DNA from: JAYFRE01 sp034926235
Lineage (GTDB): Bacteria > Pseudomonadota > Alphaproteobacteria > Rhodospirillales > Magnetospirillaceae
NCBI GenBank assembly: GCA_034926235.1
Contig: JAYFRE010000149.1
Coordinates: 1 to 14,881 of the forward strand
Direction of reading: 5' to 3'
Length of the DNA: 14,881 nucleotides
Shown: positions 1-5,698 of the stretch, piece by piece
How positions within the stretch are numbered: the stretch's first letter is position 1
How the letters are laid out: each line of letters begins with the position of its first letter
Notes under the pieces: generated by a model
The model's input: only the letters and a program-made list of their open reading frames with translations
What the model was told of the DNA's origin: nothing
The model's database searches: none
Made by a program: the position numbers and the translations under genes

Positions 1-1
1 A

Positions 2-727
2 GAAAAGTCCCAGACACGAGGAGAGGCGCGCCGCCAAGCGATCTTGGAGGCCGCAACCGATTTGTTCCTTAAAAAGGGATACGCCGCGACCAGCCTGAGC
101 GACATCATCCATCATTCAAAAGGTTCGCGCAGCACCGTCTACACCCAATTCGGGAGCAAAGAGGGGCTGCTTTGCGCCATGGTCCGGGAAATAACCCTCA
201 GGGTCTGGCGCGTGATCCAGGAAAACGACAATGCCGGTCTTTGCGGCAATGTCGAGGATTATATGGTCGGCCTGGCGCGACGATTCCTAATGGCCGCCGT
301 CTCGCCCCTGGCCATCGCCGTCAACCGCATCCTGGCCGCGGAAGGCCGCCGTTTGCCCGAAATCAGCCACCTCTTCTTTAAGGCGGGGCCGATGGTGGTC
401 GAAGAACAGCTCGCCGTCCGTTTCCAAGCCATTCCGGCGGTCCGCCGAGGGGAGATCGAACCCGAAGCGGCCGTGCGCATTTTTCTGGGCATGGTCGTTT
501 CCGGCTATTTTTTCCGATGTACTCTGGGCTTGGTGCCGCCCCCCGGAGGAGAGGAAATCGACCGTCATGTCCGGACGGCGGTCCACATTTTCCTGCGCGG
601 GCTGGACGTTTCGCCCCAAGCGCCGCTGACGTCCTTTTCTCAGGAGTCCTGCCTGCAGGAATGGCCGCAAGCCCCCTCGCCCAGCGCGTCGATGACCATC
701 GGTTCGAGCCATCCGGAAAACGGATAA
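2..727 (+). CDS. TetR/AcrR-family transcriptional regulator (5' end outside window)
   Basis: One-component DNA-binding repressor. The reading frame is open from base 2, so the true start lies before the window; the TTG at 44 is internal, because the residues before it (RGEARRQAILEAA) are the usual first helix of a TetR N-terminal domain. The helix-turn-helix follows: FLKKGYAATSLSDIIHHSKG, then STVYTQFGSKEGLL, the family signature. The C-terminal half (about residues 100-200) is a helical ligand/dimer domain resembling the AefR-like type. The last ~30 residues are Pro/Ser-rich and look like an extra tail. The gene converges on the MarR gene at 867-1319. Target and ligand cannot be read from the sequence; the neighbours outside the window would decide. 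The family is certain, the function is open. Confidence 0.9.
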   Translation, partial: EKSQTRGEARRQAILEAATDLFLKKGYAATSLSDIIHHSKGSRSTVYTQFGSKEGLLCAMVREITLRVWRVIQENDNAGLCGNVEDYMVGLARRFLMAAVSPLAIAVNRILAAEGRRLPEISHLFFKAGPMVVEEQLAVRFQAIPAVRRGEIEPEAAVRIFLGMVVSGYFFRCTLGLVPPPGGEEIDRHVRTAVHIFLRGLDVSPQAPLTSFSQESCLQEWPQAPSPSASMTIGSSHPENG

Positions 728-741
728 GCCTGAGCGATATC

Positions 742-769
742 GCGTCCGCCAAAAAGCGAGCGTGGACGC
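742..769. other. Hairpin between convergent tetR and marR genes
   Basis: GCGTCCGC (742-749) pairs with GCGTGGACGC (760-769) to give about eight base pairs, one of them G-T, around a 12-base loop. It lies 15 bases past the TetR stop. There is no T-run on either side, so it is at best a weak or Rho-assisted transcription end. I see nothing else in 728-866. Confidence 0.3.
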
Positions 770-866
770 AACGGCAGGCCGCCGCTCGATTCTGTCCGGA
801 TGATGGTGAGGAAAACCGGTCCGGCAGGTTGCTAGAACAGCCGACGCATTTTCAAAAGGCGACCGG

Positions 867-1319
867 TCAGTTTCCCGGGCGATCGTGCCGGATATAATCT
901 TCCCATACCCGTTCGATCTGAAGCATGGTCTGGCTGGTTTTTTCCATGGACTCGTCCGTGCCTTCGACCTGACTCGCCAGATGGAGCTGAAGCTCATGCA
1001 CGATCGTGCACAGGCGCAGTCCCTTATCCGTCAGCTTCAGCCGCACCGACCTGCGGTCATGGGTGCAGCGTTCCTGATCCAGATAGCCGAATTCAGTCAG
1101 CTTCTTGATGTTGTAGGACACGTTCGAGCCGTAGTAATAGCCACGGTCCTTCAGATCGCGGATGACGACCTCGGCCTCACCGATATTATAGAGCAAAAGC
1201 GCCTGAACGGCGTTGATATCGCCGATTTGCGCGCGACGAAGCTCTGCCCGGAGCACATCAAGGAAATGCCGATGCAGGCGTTCGATTAAGCGGACGATGT
1301 TGAAATAGGAAGAGCTCAT
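867..1319 (-). CDS. MarR-family winged-helix regulator, LdtR-like
   Basis: About 150 residues, normal for MarR proteins. The frame is open further upstream to 1478, but that extension is AT-rich, unlike the family, and contains the promoter, so I take ATG at 1319 (MSSSYFNIVRLIERLHRHF). No strong ribosome site is seen for it. The winged helix runs from about residue 40 to 105: AVQALLLYNIGEAEVVIRDL, then YYGSNVSYNIKKLTEFGYL as recognition region, then the wing DRRSVRLKLTDKG. The GSNVSYNIKKL and HDRRSV motifs match the alphaproteobacterial LdtR-like group (regulators of an L,D-transpeptidase and stress genes); that assignment is from memory. It is probably autoregulated, since a palindrome overlaps its -35 box. 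Transcribed away from the zapA pair. Confidence 0.85.
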   Translation of the reverse strand: MSSSYFNIVRLIERLHRHFLDVLRAELRRAQIGDINAVQALLLYNIGEAEVVIRDLKDRGYYYGSNVSYNIKKLTEFGYLDQERCTHDRRSVRLKLTDKGLRLCTIVHELQLHLASQVEGTDESMEKTSQTMLQIERVWEDYIRHDRPGN

Positions 1320-1396
1320 GCCGGGGATGATATGAGGGGCCTCAAGAACCTGCAATCCAAAATGATTATTTGACGATAACAGCAGGATTAAGTTCC

Positions 1397-1425
1397 GTAT
1401 AACGGGAAATTTTGCCTTATGGCAA
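1397..1425 (-). promoter_or_regulatory. Predicted sigma-70 promoter of the MarR gene
   Basis: On the minus strand TTGCCA (1425-1420) is followed after exactly 17 bases by TTATAC (1402-1397). Transcription would start near 1390, leaving a leader of about 70 bases before the ATG at 1319. The surrounding 1360-1490 is clearly AT-richer than the flanking genes, as expected for a promoter region. Confidence 0.5.
1412..1425. promoter_or_regulatory. Perfect palindrome TTGCCTTATGGCAA, candidate MarR operator
   Basis: Five-base arms TTGCC/GGCAA around TTAT, lying over the predicted -35 box of the MarR gene. MarR dimers bind such short palindromes, and placement over a promoter would block transcription, so autorepression is the natural reading. 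Binding itself is inference. Confidence 0.45.
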
Positions 1426-1593
1426 TAGAAAAGCTTTCGACATACACGCATTATGATTACCAATTGCAAACTAAGCAACCATAAGGTGGCGCCTTCGAAC
1501 CGAGTTTTTGCCCCACGGGCTGGAGGCCGTTTCGGCGCACCGCCAAGTGGTCGTGACAGACGCGGACAAGACGGTTAAACTTTGCCCGGAAAA

Positions 1594-1599
1594 AAGAGG
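1594..1599 (+). promoter_or_regulatory. Ribosome binding site deciding the TTG start at 1607
   Basis: AAGAGG seven bases before TTG. No comparable site precedes the other possible starts of this frame (TTG 1508, ATG 1649). Confidence 0.5.
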
Positions 1600-1606
1600 C
1601 GAACCT

Positions 1607-1846
1607 TTGGACGACACGATTCCACAGCTCCCGCGCAGCCTTGCGGCGATGGACCGACTCGAACGGGCGCTCAAGCGTCTTGAGCAGGCCGTCGCCGGCG
1701 ATCATGGCGATCTGTTCGGTATTTCCGCGCGACGGCAGGGCAAGGCCGATGACGCCCGGACGGAACAGATGGAACAATCGATCACTTTGGTGGAACAGCG
1801 GCTCGACGCGGTTATCGAGCGTTTGTCCCGCCGTCTGGCGGATTGA
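1607..1846 (+). CDS. Small coiled-coil protein preceding zapA
   Basis: About 79 residues. The frame is open from 1508, but an AGAGG ribosome site at 1595-1599 sits seven bases before the TTG at 1607, giving a start LDDTIPQLPRSLAAMDRL; ATG at 1649 is a shorter alternative. The product is charged and helical, with heptad-like patterns (MDRLERALKRLEQAV, then MEQSITLVEQRLDAVIERL). Small coiled-coil proteins of this kind are commonly found just before zapA in alphaproteobacteria, some under DUF4164; I cannot confirm the family here. Its stop codon lies five bases before the zapA ATG, so the two are almost certainly co-transcribed and may act together at the division ring, which is inference. Confidence 0.65.
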   Translation: MDDTIPQLPRSLAAMDRLERALKRLEQAVAGDHGDLFGISARRQGKADDARTEQMEQSITLVEQRLDAVIERLSRRLAD

Positions 1847-1851
1847 GGGCG

Positions 1852-2178
1852 ATGGCGGCGCAAGTTTCCATTTCGATTGTCGGGCGAACCTACGAAATCG
1901 CCTGTGACGAAGGACAGGAACAGGCCGTCATGGCCTTGGCGCGCGATGTCGACAAGCGGGCCACCGAACTGATGCGTTCGGTCGGTCAGGTCGGGGACGC
2001 GCGCCTTCTGGTGATGCTGGCCTTGCTGATGGCCGACGAAATCGGCGATCTGCGCCGTCTGCTGGGCCAGGGCGACCATCCGGGCGATGTCCGGCTGGCG
2101 CAGGGGATCGAACAAATGGCGCGGCGGATCGAAGCCATGGCCGACAAGCTGGGAACGCCTCCTCAGGACAATTCCTAA
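1852..2178 (+). CDS. zapA: Cell division protein ZapA
   Basis: ZapA binds and bundles FtsZ filaments at the division septum in the cytoplasm. The 108-residue product starts MAAQVSISIVGRTYEIACDE, the typical ZapA N-terminus (V-x-I-x-G-x-x-Y-x-I), followed by EQAVMALARDVDKRATELM, then a hydrophobic helix LLVMLALLMADEIGDLRR and a C-terminal coiled coil (LAQGIEQMARRIEAMADKL). A TTG at 1843 overlaps the stop of the preceding gene; ATG at 1852 fits the family better, although the GAGGG in front of it is very close. It forms a two-gene unit with the coiled-coil ORF. In many alphaproteobacteria the 6S RNA gene follows zapA. Confidence 0.9.
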   Translation: MAAQVSISIVGRTYEIACDEGQEQAVMALARDVDKRATELMRSVGQVGDARLLVMLALLMADEIGDLRRLLGQGDHPGDVRLAQGIEQMARRIEAMADKLGTPPQDNS

Positions 2179-2483
2179 CGGCGCAACGGATGACAGTCTC
2201 CCCCGCTAATCTCGGGGAATGACTCTGGCAATCCTATTGATTCCGCACCATGGCGGCAAAACGAGAAGAACCCGCCTCCGTAATGCCCCCCCTCCCAGGG
2301 GCCACGCGGCCTGCTCTTTTCAAAGCTCAGACAGAAAAACCGCTCTCTCGATCACGATGCAGCGCCCTTTGCGTATAGTCCGGCATCCAGCAAACCGCTT
2401 CTTAGGCAGCCGATCTCCCTAATCTTCTTGCCCGGATGGTCCACCCGCCTCGCTTCGCACTCGGTCAGGGTTTATCGACCAAG
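2179..2483 (+). other. Gene-free stretch after zapA; possible 6S RNA location
   Basis: No ORF here has credible protein character. I see a small hairpin CCCCG/CGGGG (2201-2205 with 2213-2217), then a GC-rich hairpin with a T-run at 2296-2320. By gene order (downstream of zapA) this is where 6S RNA usually lies in proteobacteria, but I could not build the long closing stem and central bubble with confidence. Treat as an unannotated stretch with a positional hint only. Confidence 0.25.
2296..2320 (+). terminator. Weak candidate terminator after zapA
   Basis: GGCC (2300-2303) and GGCC (2308-2311) form a stem around ACGC, with an imperfect extension CAG/CTG, followed by CTCTTTT (2314-2320). The stem is short, so confidence is low. 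Confidence 0.3.
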
Positions 2484-2513
2484 AAAAACCCCGCTCCGTC
2501 GAACGGAGCGGGG
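2484..2513 (-). terminator. Intrinsic terminator of rpoH
   Basis: CCCCGCTCCG (2489-2498) and CGGAGCGGGG (2504-2513) form a perfect ten-base stem with a five-base loop. Read on the minus strand it is followed by five T (2488-2484). It lies 35 bases past the rpoH stop, the expected place. Confidence 0.9.
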
Positions 2514-2548
2514 CAAGGCGGGGAGGAGAAAAAGGAAGCAAAAAGAAA

Positions 2549-3421
2549 TCAGGATTCGACCAAGGCAGTCCGCATCGACTTCTGAAGCTTCTCGAACGCG
2601 CGCACTTCGATCTGGCGCACCCGCTCGCGCGAGATGCCGTAATGCTGGCTCAGATCTTCCAGCGTCACCGGGTCTTCCCGCAACCGCCGCTGGGTCAGGA
2701 TGTCGCGTTCGCGCTGGTTCAATCCGGTCAGAGCTTGGGCCAGCAGGTGACGGCGCGCACCCAACTCCTGGCGGTCAGCCAGTTCGGTTTCCTGGTCATC
2801 GCGCTCATCGACCAGCCAATCCTGCCATTCGCCTTCACCATCCACGCGCAAGGGGGCGTTCAGGCTGTGGTCCGGGCTGGACAGGCGCTGATTCATGCTG
2901 ACCACATCGGCTTCGGGCACGTCCAGCGTCTCGGCGATCGAACGCACATGCTCCGGCGACAGGTCGCCTTCGTCGATAGCCTGCATCTGCCCCTTCAGCT
3001 TGCGCAGATTGAAGAAGAGCTTCTTCTGCGCCGCCGTCGTCCCGATCTTCACCAGGGACCAGCTATGCAGGATGTATTCCTGAATGGCAGCGCGAATCCA
3101 CCACATGGCGTAGGTCGCCAGTCGGAAGCCGCGGTCAGCGTCGAAGCGGCGCACCGCCTGCATCATGCCGACATTACCCTCGCCGATCAGTTCGCCCAGC
3201 GGCAACCCATAGCCGCGATACCCCATGGCGATCTTGGCCACCAGCCTGAGATGGCTGGTCACCAGGCGGTGCGCGGCGTTCGCGTCTCCGGTCTCCCGGT
3301 AGCGCTGGGCCAGCACATATTCCTCCTGGGGCCCCAACATGGGGTATTTGCGGATTTCCTGAAGGTACCGCGTCAGATTGCCCTCGGGCGCGACGCTGAT
3401 GCTAGGGGTCAGGACTGACAT
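2549..3421 (-). CDS. rpoH: RNA polymerase sigma factor RpoH (sigma-32)
   Basis: Heat-shock sigma factor; directs RNA polymerase to chaperone and protease genes. The frame is open to 3529, but ATG at 3421 (MSVLTPSISVAPEGNLTRYL) has an excellent AGGGAGGAA site upstream and gives 290 residues, the usual length. Region 1.2/2.1 starts near residue 16; region 2.2-2.4 is the block ELIGEGNVGMMQAV, then FRLATYAMWWIRAAIQEYIL (residues 77-118). The RpoH box QKKLFFNLR is at 132-140 and separates it from RpoD. Region 4.2 (about 252-285) has the helix-turn-helix with ISRERVRQIEVRAFEKL. It follows rluD on the same strand after a 153-base AT-rich gap and ends in its own terminator. Many alphaproteobacteria have two rpoH copies; which one this is cannot be told. 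Confidence 0.96.
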   Translation of the reverse strand: MSVLTPSISVAPEGNLTRYLQEIRKYPMLGPQEEYVLAQRYRETGDANAAHRLVTSHLRLVAKIAMGYRGYGLPLGELIGEGNVGMMQAVRRFDADRGFRLATYAMWWIRAAIQEYILHSWSLVKIGTTAAQKKLFFNLRKLKGQMQAIDEGDLSPEHVRSIAETLDVPEADVVSMNQRLSSPDHSLNAPLRVDGEGEWQDWLVDERDDQETELADRQELGARRHLLAQALTGLNQRERDILTQRRLREDPVTLEDLSQHYGISRERVRQIEVRAFEKLQKSMRTALVES

Positions 3422-3425
3422 GATC

Positions 3426-3434
3426 TTCCTCCCT
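3426..3434 (-). promoter_or_regulatory. Strong ribosome binding site of rpoH
   Basis: AGGGAGGAA on the minus strand, four bases before ATG at 3421. It decides the start against the longer frame that opens at 3529. Confidence 0.8.
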
Positions 3435-3574
3435 GAAGCTTGGTGGCTGACCCGTCTCCCTCTGGCGGAAGCGATTTCTCCGCTGGCCAGATAAGGCGGT
3501 CCGGATGCGGCCATCCCCTTAACGCTCAATGGGGTCGATAATAACCTAGCTTGGCAATCAAGTATATATATCTT

Positions 3575-4561
3575 TTATATGCTCTCTAAATTTATTAGTA
3601 AGTCACTCATATCATTAGGAAAATCACTATAGAATATATGCCTTTCGTGGGTTATTGGGTGCAAGAAACCTAGTTGGAACGCATGCAATGCCTGACGTGG
3701 GAACAGGGTCAAAATCTGGCGTTGCTCCTCCGTCAATCCCTTCAGTGGCGCGGTCCGCCCCCGTCCGTAGCGTGGGTCGCCGATCAGCGGATGGCCGATC
3801 GAGGTCATGTGGACCCTGATCTGATGCGTCCGCCCGGTTTCCAACCGGCATTCGACCAGTGCGGCGACGTCTCCGAACGACTTCAGAACGCGATAGCGCG
3901 TCAGCGCCGGTTTCCCGCCATGGCGGACAATCGCCATTTTCTTCCGATCGGTCGGACTGCGTCCTATGTCGCCTTCGATTTGCCCCATGGGCGGCGTCGG
4001 GTTGCCCCAGCAGATCGCCTTATAGGCGCGCTCGATGCTGTGTTCGGCGAACTGTTCCGCTAATCCGCGATGCGCCAGGTCGGTTTTGGCCGCAATCAGA
4101 AGACCGCTTGTATCCTTATCCAAACGATGCACGATTCCGGGCCGTTTGACGCCGTTTATTCCGCTCAAGCTGTCCGCGCAATGGTGTAGGAGGGCGTTTA
4201 CTAAAGTAGAATTAGCGCTCCCGGGTGCTGGGTGAACGACCATGCCGGCGGGTTTGTCGATGACGATGAGATACTCGTCTTCGAACCGTACATCGAGCGC
4301 GATGGCTTCCGGACGGGGGGTCGGTTCTTCAGGCGCGGGGACGACGACGCAATAGATCTCGCCGGCGGCAACCTTGCGGCTGGATTCGGTCGCTGGCGCG
4401 CCCTCGGGCCCAGAAAGCCGGACCATGCCTTGCGCGATCAGCCCTTGCAGACGCGCACGGGAAAGCTCGGACAGGGCTTGGGTCAGCCATTTATCCAGGC
4501 GGATGCCGGCTTGTGAGGGCTCGACACAAAGGGTATGTAAGATCGTCTGGGCGTCGTCCAT
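3575..4561 (-). CDS. rluD: 23S rRNA pseudouridine synthase, RluD type
   Basis: Converts specific uridines of 23S rRNA helix 69 (1911/1915/1917 in E. coli) to pseudouridine during ribosome assembly. The 328 residues match the family length. An S4 RNA-binding domain covers about residues 18-75 (GIRLDKWLTQALSELSRARL). The catalytic domain follows: IVIDKPAGMVVHPAPG, then HRLDKDTSGLLIAAK with the catalytic Asp at 148, then GRTHQIRVHM and GDPRYG. ATG at 4561 is the natural start. The divergent neighbour is the small membrane protein at 4624. RluD versus the closely related RluC cannot be settled on motifs alone; length and the S4 arrangement favour RluD. The last ~20 codons become AT-rich, continuous with the following intergenic stretch. 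Confidence 0.9.
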   Translation of the reverse strand: MDDAQTILHTLCVEPSQAGIRLDKWLTQALSELSRARLQGLIAQGMVRLSGPEGAPATESSRKVAAGEIYCVVVPAPEEPTPRPEAIALDVRFEDEYLIVIDKPAGMVVHPAPGSANSTLVNALLHHCADSLSGINGVKRPGIVHRLDKDTSGLLIAAKTDLAHRGLAEQFAEHSIERAYKAICWGNPTPPMGQIEGDIGRSPTDRKKMAIVRHGGKPALTRYRVLKSFGDVAALVECRLETGRTHQIRVHMTSIGHPLIGDPRYGRGRTAPLKGLTEEQRQILTLFPRQALHAFQLGFLHPITHERHIFYSDFPNDMSDLLINLESI

Positions 4562-4623
4562 GGCGCCTGGGTCCTCGAAATCAGAAAATAATCATTCAAA
4601 CAGGCTGAAAGCTGATCCAAGCC

Positions 4624-4980
4624 ATGAAGGGTATCAAGGCATTAATTATCTTCATGGGCGCGTTGATCGTCCTTGGCCTCGCTTTGCTGACCTATGGACT
4701 GTTCAAGGGCGTTGACAAGGCCGGAGAGCAGACGGTCGCCGCCGGGACGCCGCAATCCGTTTCCGCCCCTCCAGCGGGTAACGGTCTGGGAAACCCGGGT
4801 ACGCCTTATCAGGTGGAAATCGCCCTGCCCGACGGGGCCGAGATTTCCGTCGTCGGCACGGCGGGAGCATTTCTGATAGTGCAGATTTCGGATGGAACGG
4901 GCCGCGAGCGAATCCTGACCGTCGATCCGCGCTCGGGCGCGGTGGTCGGAACCATTCTGCTAACCCCGGAAAAACACTGA
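4624..4980 (+). CDS. Small single-TM protein of unknown function
   Basis: 118 residues. Residues 5-29 form one hydrophobic segment (IKALIIFMGALIVLGLALLT) after a short basic N-terminus, so the protein is probably an inner-membrane protein with the rest in the periplasm. A Pro/Gly/Ser-rich linker (about 35-60) leads to a compact beta-rich domain with YQVEIALPDGAEISVVGTAG and a conserved-looking ILTVDPRSGAVVGTI near the end. I do not firmly recognise the family; small proteins of this build often sit divergent from rluD in alphaproteobacteria (possibly the DUF6476 type, unconfirmed). No clear Shine-Dalgarno is visible before ATG 4624. Divergent from rluD across 62 bases and just ahead of tRNA-Glu. 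Confidence 0.75.
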   Translation: MKGIKALIIFMGALIVLGLALLTYGLFKGVDKAGEQTVAAGTPQSVSAPPAGNGLGNPGTPYQVEIALPDGAEISVVGTAGAFLIVQISDGTGRERILTVDPRSGAVVGTILLTPEKH

Positions 4981-5036
4981 ACCCAACACCTCTTCGGGTT
5001 CTGTGCGATTGGTGCGCACGGGGGATGAAAAAACCC

Positions 5037-5065
5037 TTGATCCCTTAGCGTTCGTCGGATATTAA
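5037..5065 (+). promoter_or_regulatory. Promoter of tRNA-Glu
   Basis: TTGATC (5037-5042), a spacer of exactly 17 bases, then TATTAA (5060-5065). Transcription would start about 5072, roughly ten bases before the mature tRNA. Confidence 0.7.
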
Positions 5066-5081
5066 CCCGGTCTCGCCTCAA

Positions 5082-5157
5082 GTCCCCTTCGTCTAGAGGC
5101 CTAGGACACCGCCCTCTCACGGCGGTAACAGGGGTTCGAATCCCCTAGGGGACGCCA
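5082..5157 (+). tRNA. tRNA-Glu, anticodon CTC
   Basis: Complete 76-base cloverleaf with encoded CCA. Acceptor stem GTCCCCT (5082-5088) pairs with AGGGGAC (5147-5153); the discriminator is G at 5154 and CCA is 5155-5157. The anticodon stem CCGCC/GGCGG (5109-5113, 5121-5125) encloses CTCTCAC with anticodon CTC at 5116-5118, reading GAG. The T arm has GGTTCGAATCC. The accessory region begins right after the 3' end, a common integration point, but I see no second copy of the tRNA 3' end in this window. Confidence 0.98.
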
Positions 5158-5648
5158 TTAACTGCTCGCAGAATATTTCCGTCTTTCACAGCATAGACGG
5201 GGGACGTCTTTCAACGGTTCTTACGTTGAGAGTGTGGGCATTCCCATGTGTTAGATAGCGAAAAGCCGCCAAGGCTGCTCTCGTCAACGGAAGATAGCCC
5301 TATTTTCCGCACGGATTGACTCGTCCTTTTTGTGACACGACACTTAAGACTGGAGAGAGGCGGGACCTGGCGGGGGCAGGTCACTGGCGATCGCCGCGCC
5401 GATCGCGCGGACCGGGCAGCTCGAATACAAGCCGGACGAGGTGCCGACCGATTTGGCCAAGCGCTCGGTATATTTGATCGAGACGTATTGGCTGCCACGA
5501 CGCTGTGATGGACGAGTCCGCCGCGATGAACCGGCCTGCGCTGATGCAAAGCCTGGTCCAGGGCATCCAGGACAAAGAGAGGTGGCCACGGCGTGCCCGA
5601 AGCCGAACCCGCCGTCGAAATTCAGCGCCCCTGCCATGGACAAGAAAT
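5158..5648. other. Gene-free stretch with a possible degenerate coding fragment
   Basis: No intact gene. A hairpin CCGTCT/AGACGG (5179-5184, 5195-5200) follows the tRNA but has no T-run. Another hairpin GACCTG/CAGGTC encloses GCGGGGG near 5364-5382. From about 5381 to 5500 one plus-strand frame gives a protein-like run (RTGQLEYKPDEVPTDLAKRS), and after about 5500 a different frame (MNRPALMQSLVQGIQDKERW) looks more natural. That suggests a frameshifted gene remnant, but I do not recognise the protein and composition alone could produce this. Confidence 0.3.
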
Positions 5649-5698
5649 GAATGCCATCGGCACAGCCGGATATCCAGCCGTGCCGATGGCCTGCATTC
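5649..5698 (-). terminator. Long hairpin at the end of the autotransporter gene
   Basis: GCCATCGGCAC (5653-5663) and GTGCCGATGGC (5680-5690) form a perfect 11-base stem; GAATGC/GCATTC extend it with a two-base bulge up to the stop codon. The loop holds the self-complementary GGATATCC. On the minus strand only a few T follow (ATTCATTTC), so termination efficiency is uncertain. Confidence 0.55.

Noticed and set aside
287..997. 236-residue minus-strand ORF
   Set aside because: Antisense to the TetR gene and overlapping the marR end; basic low-complexity composition without a recognisable domain.
2642..3418. 258-residue plus-strand ORF
   Set aside because: Antisense shadow of rpoH, which has full-length family motifs and a strong ribosome site.
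3422..3574. Sigma-32 or sigma-70 promoter for rpoH in the AT-rich gap
   Set aside because: CTTGATT and CCCCATTG occur on the minus strand but are 21 bases apart, too far, and no sigma-70 pair with proper spacing was found.
5082..5157. tRNA-Glu 3' end as an integrase attachment site
   Set aside because: No second copy of the tRNA 3' end and no integrase gene are visible in the window.
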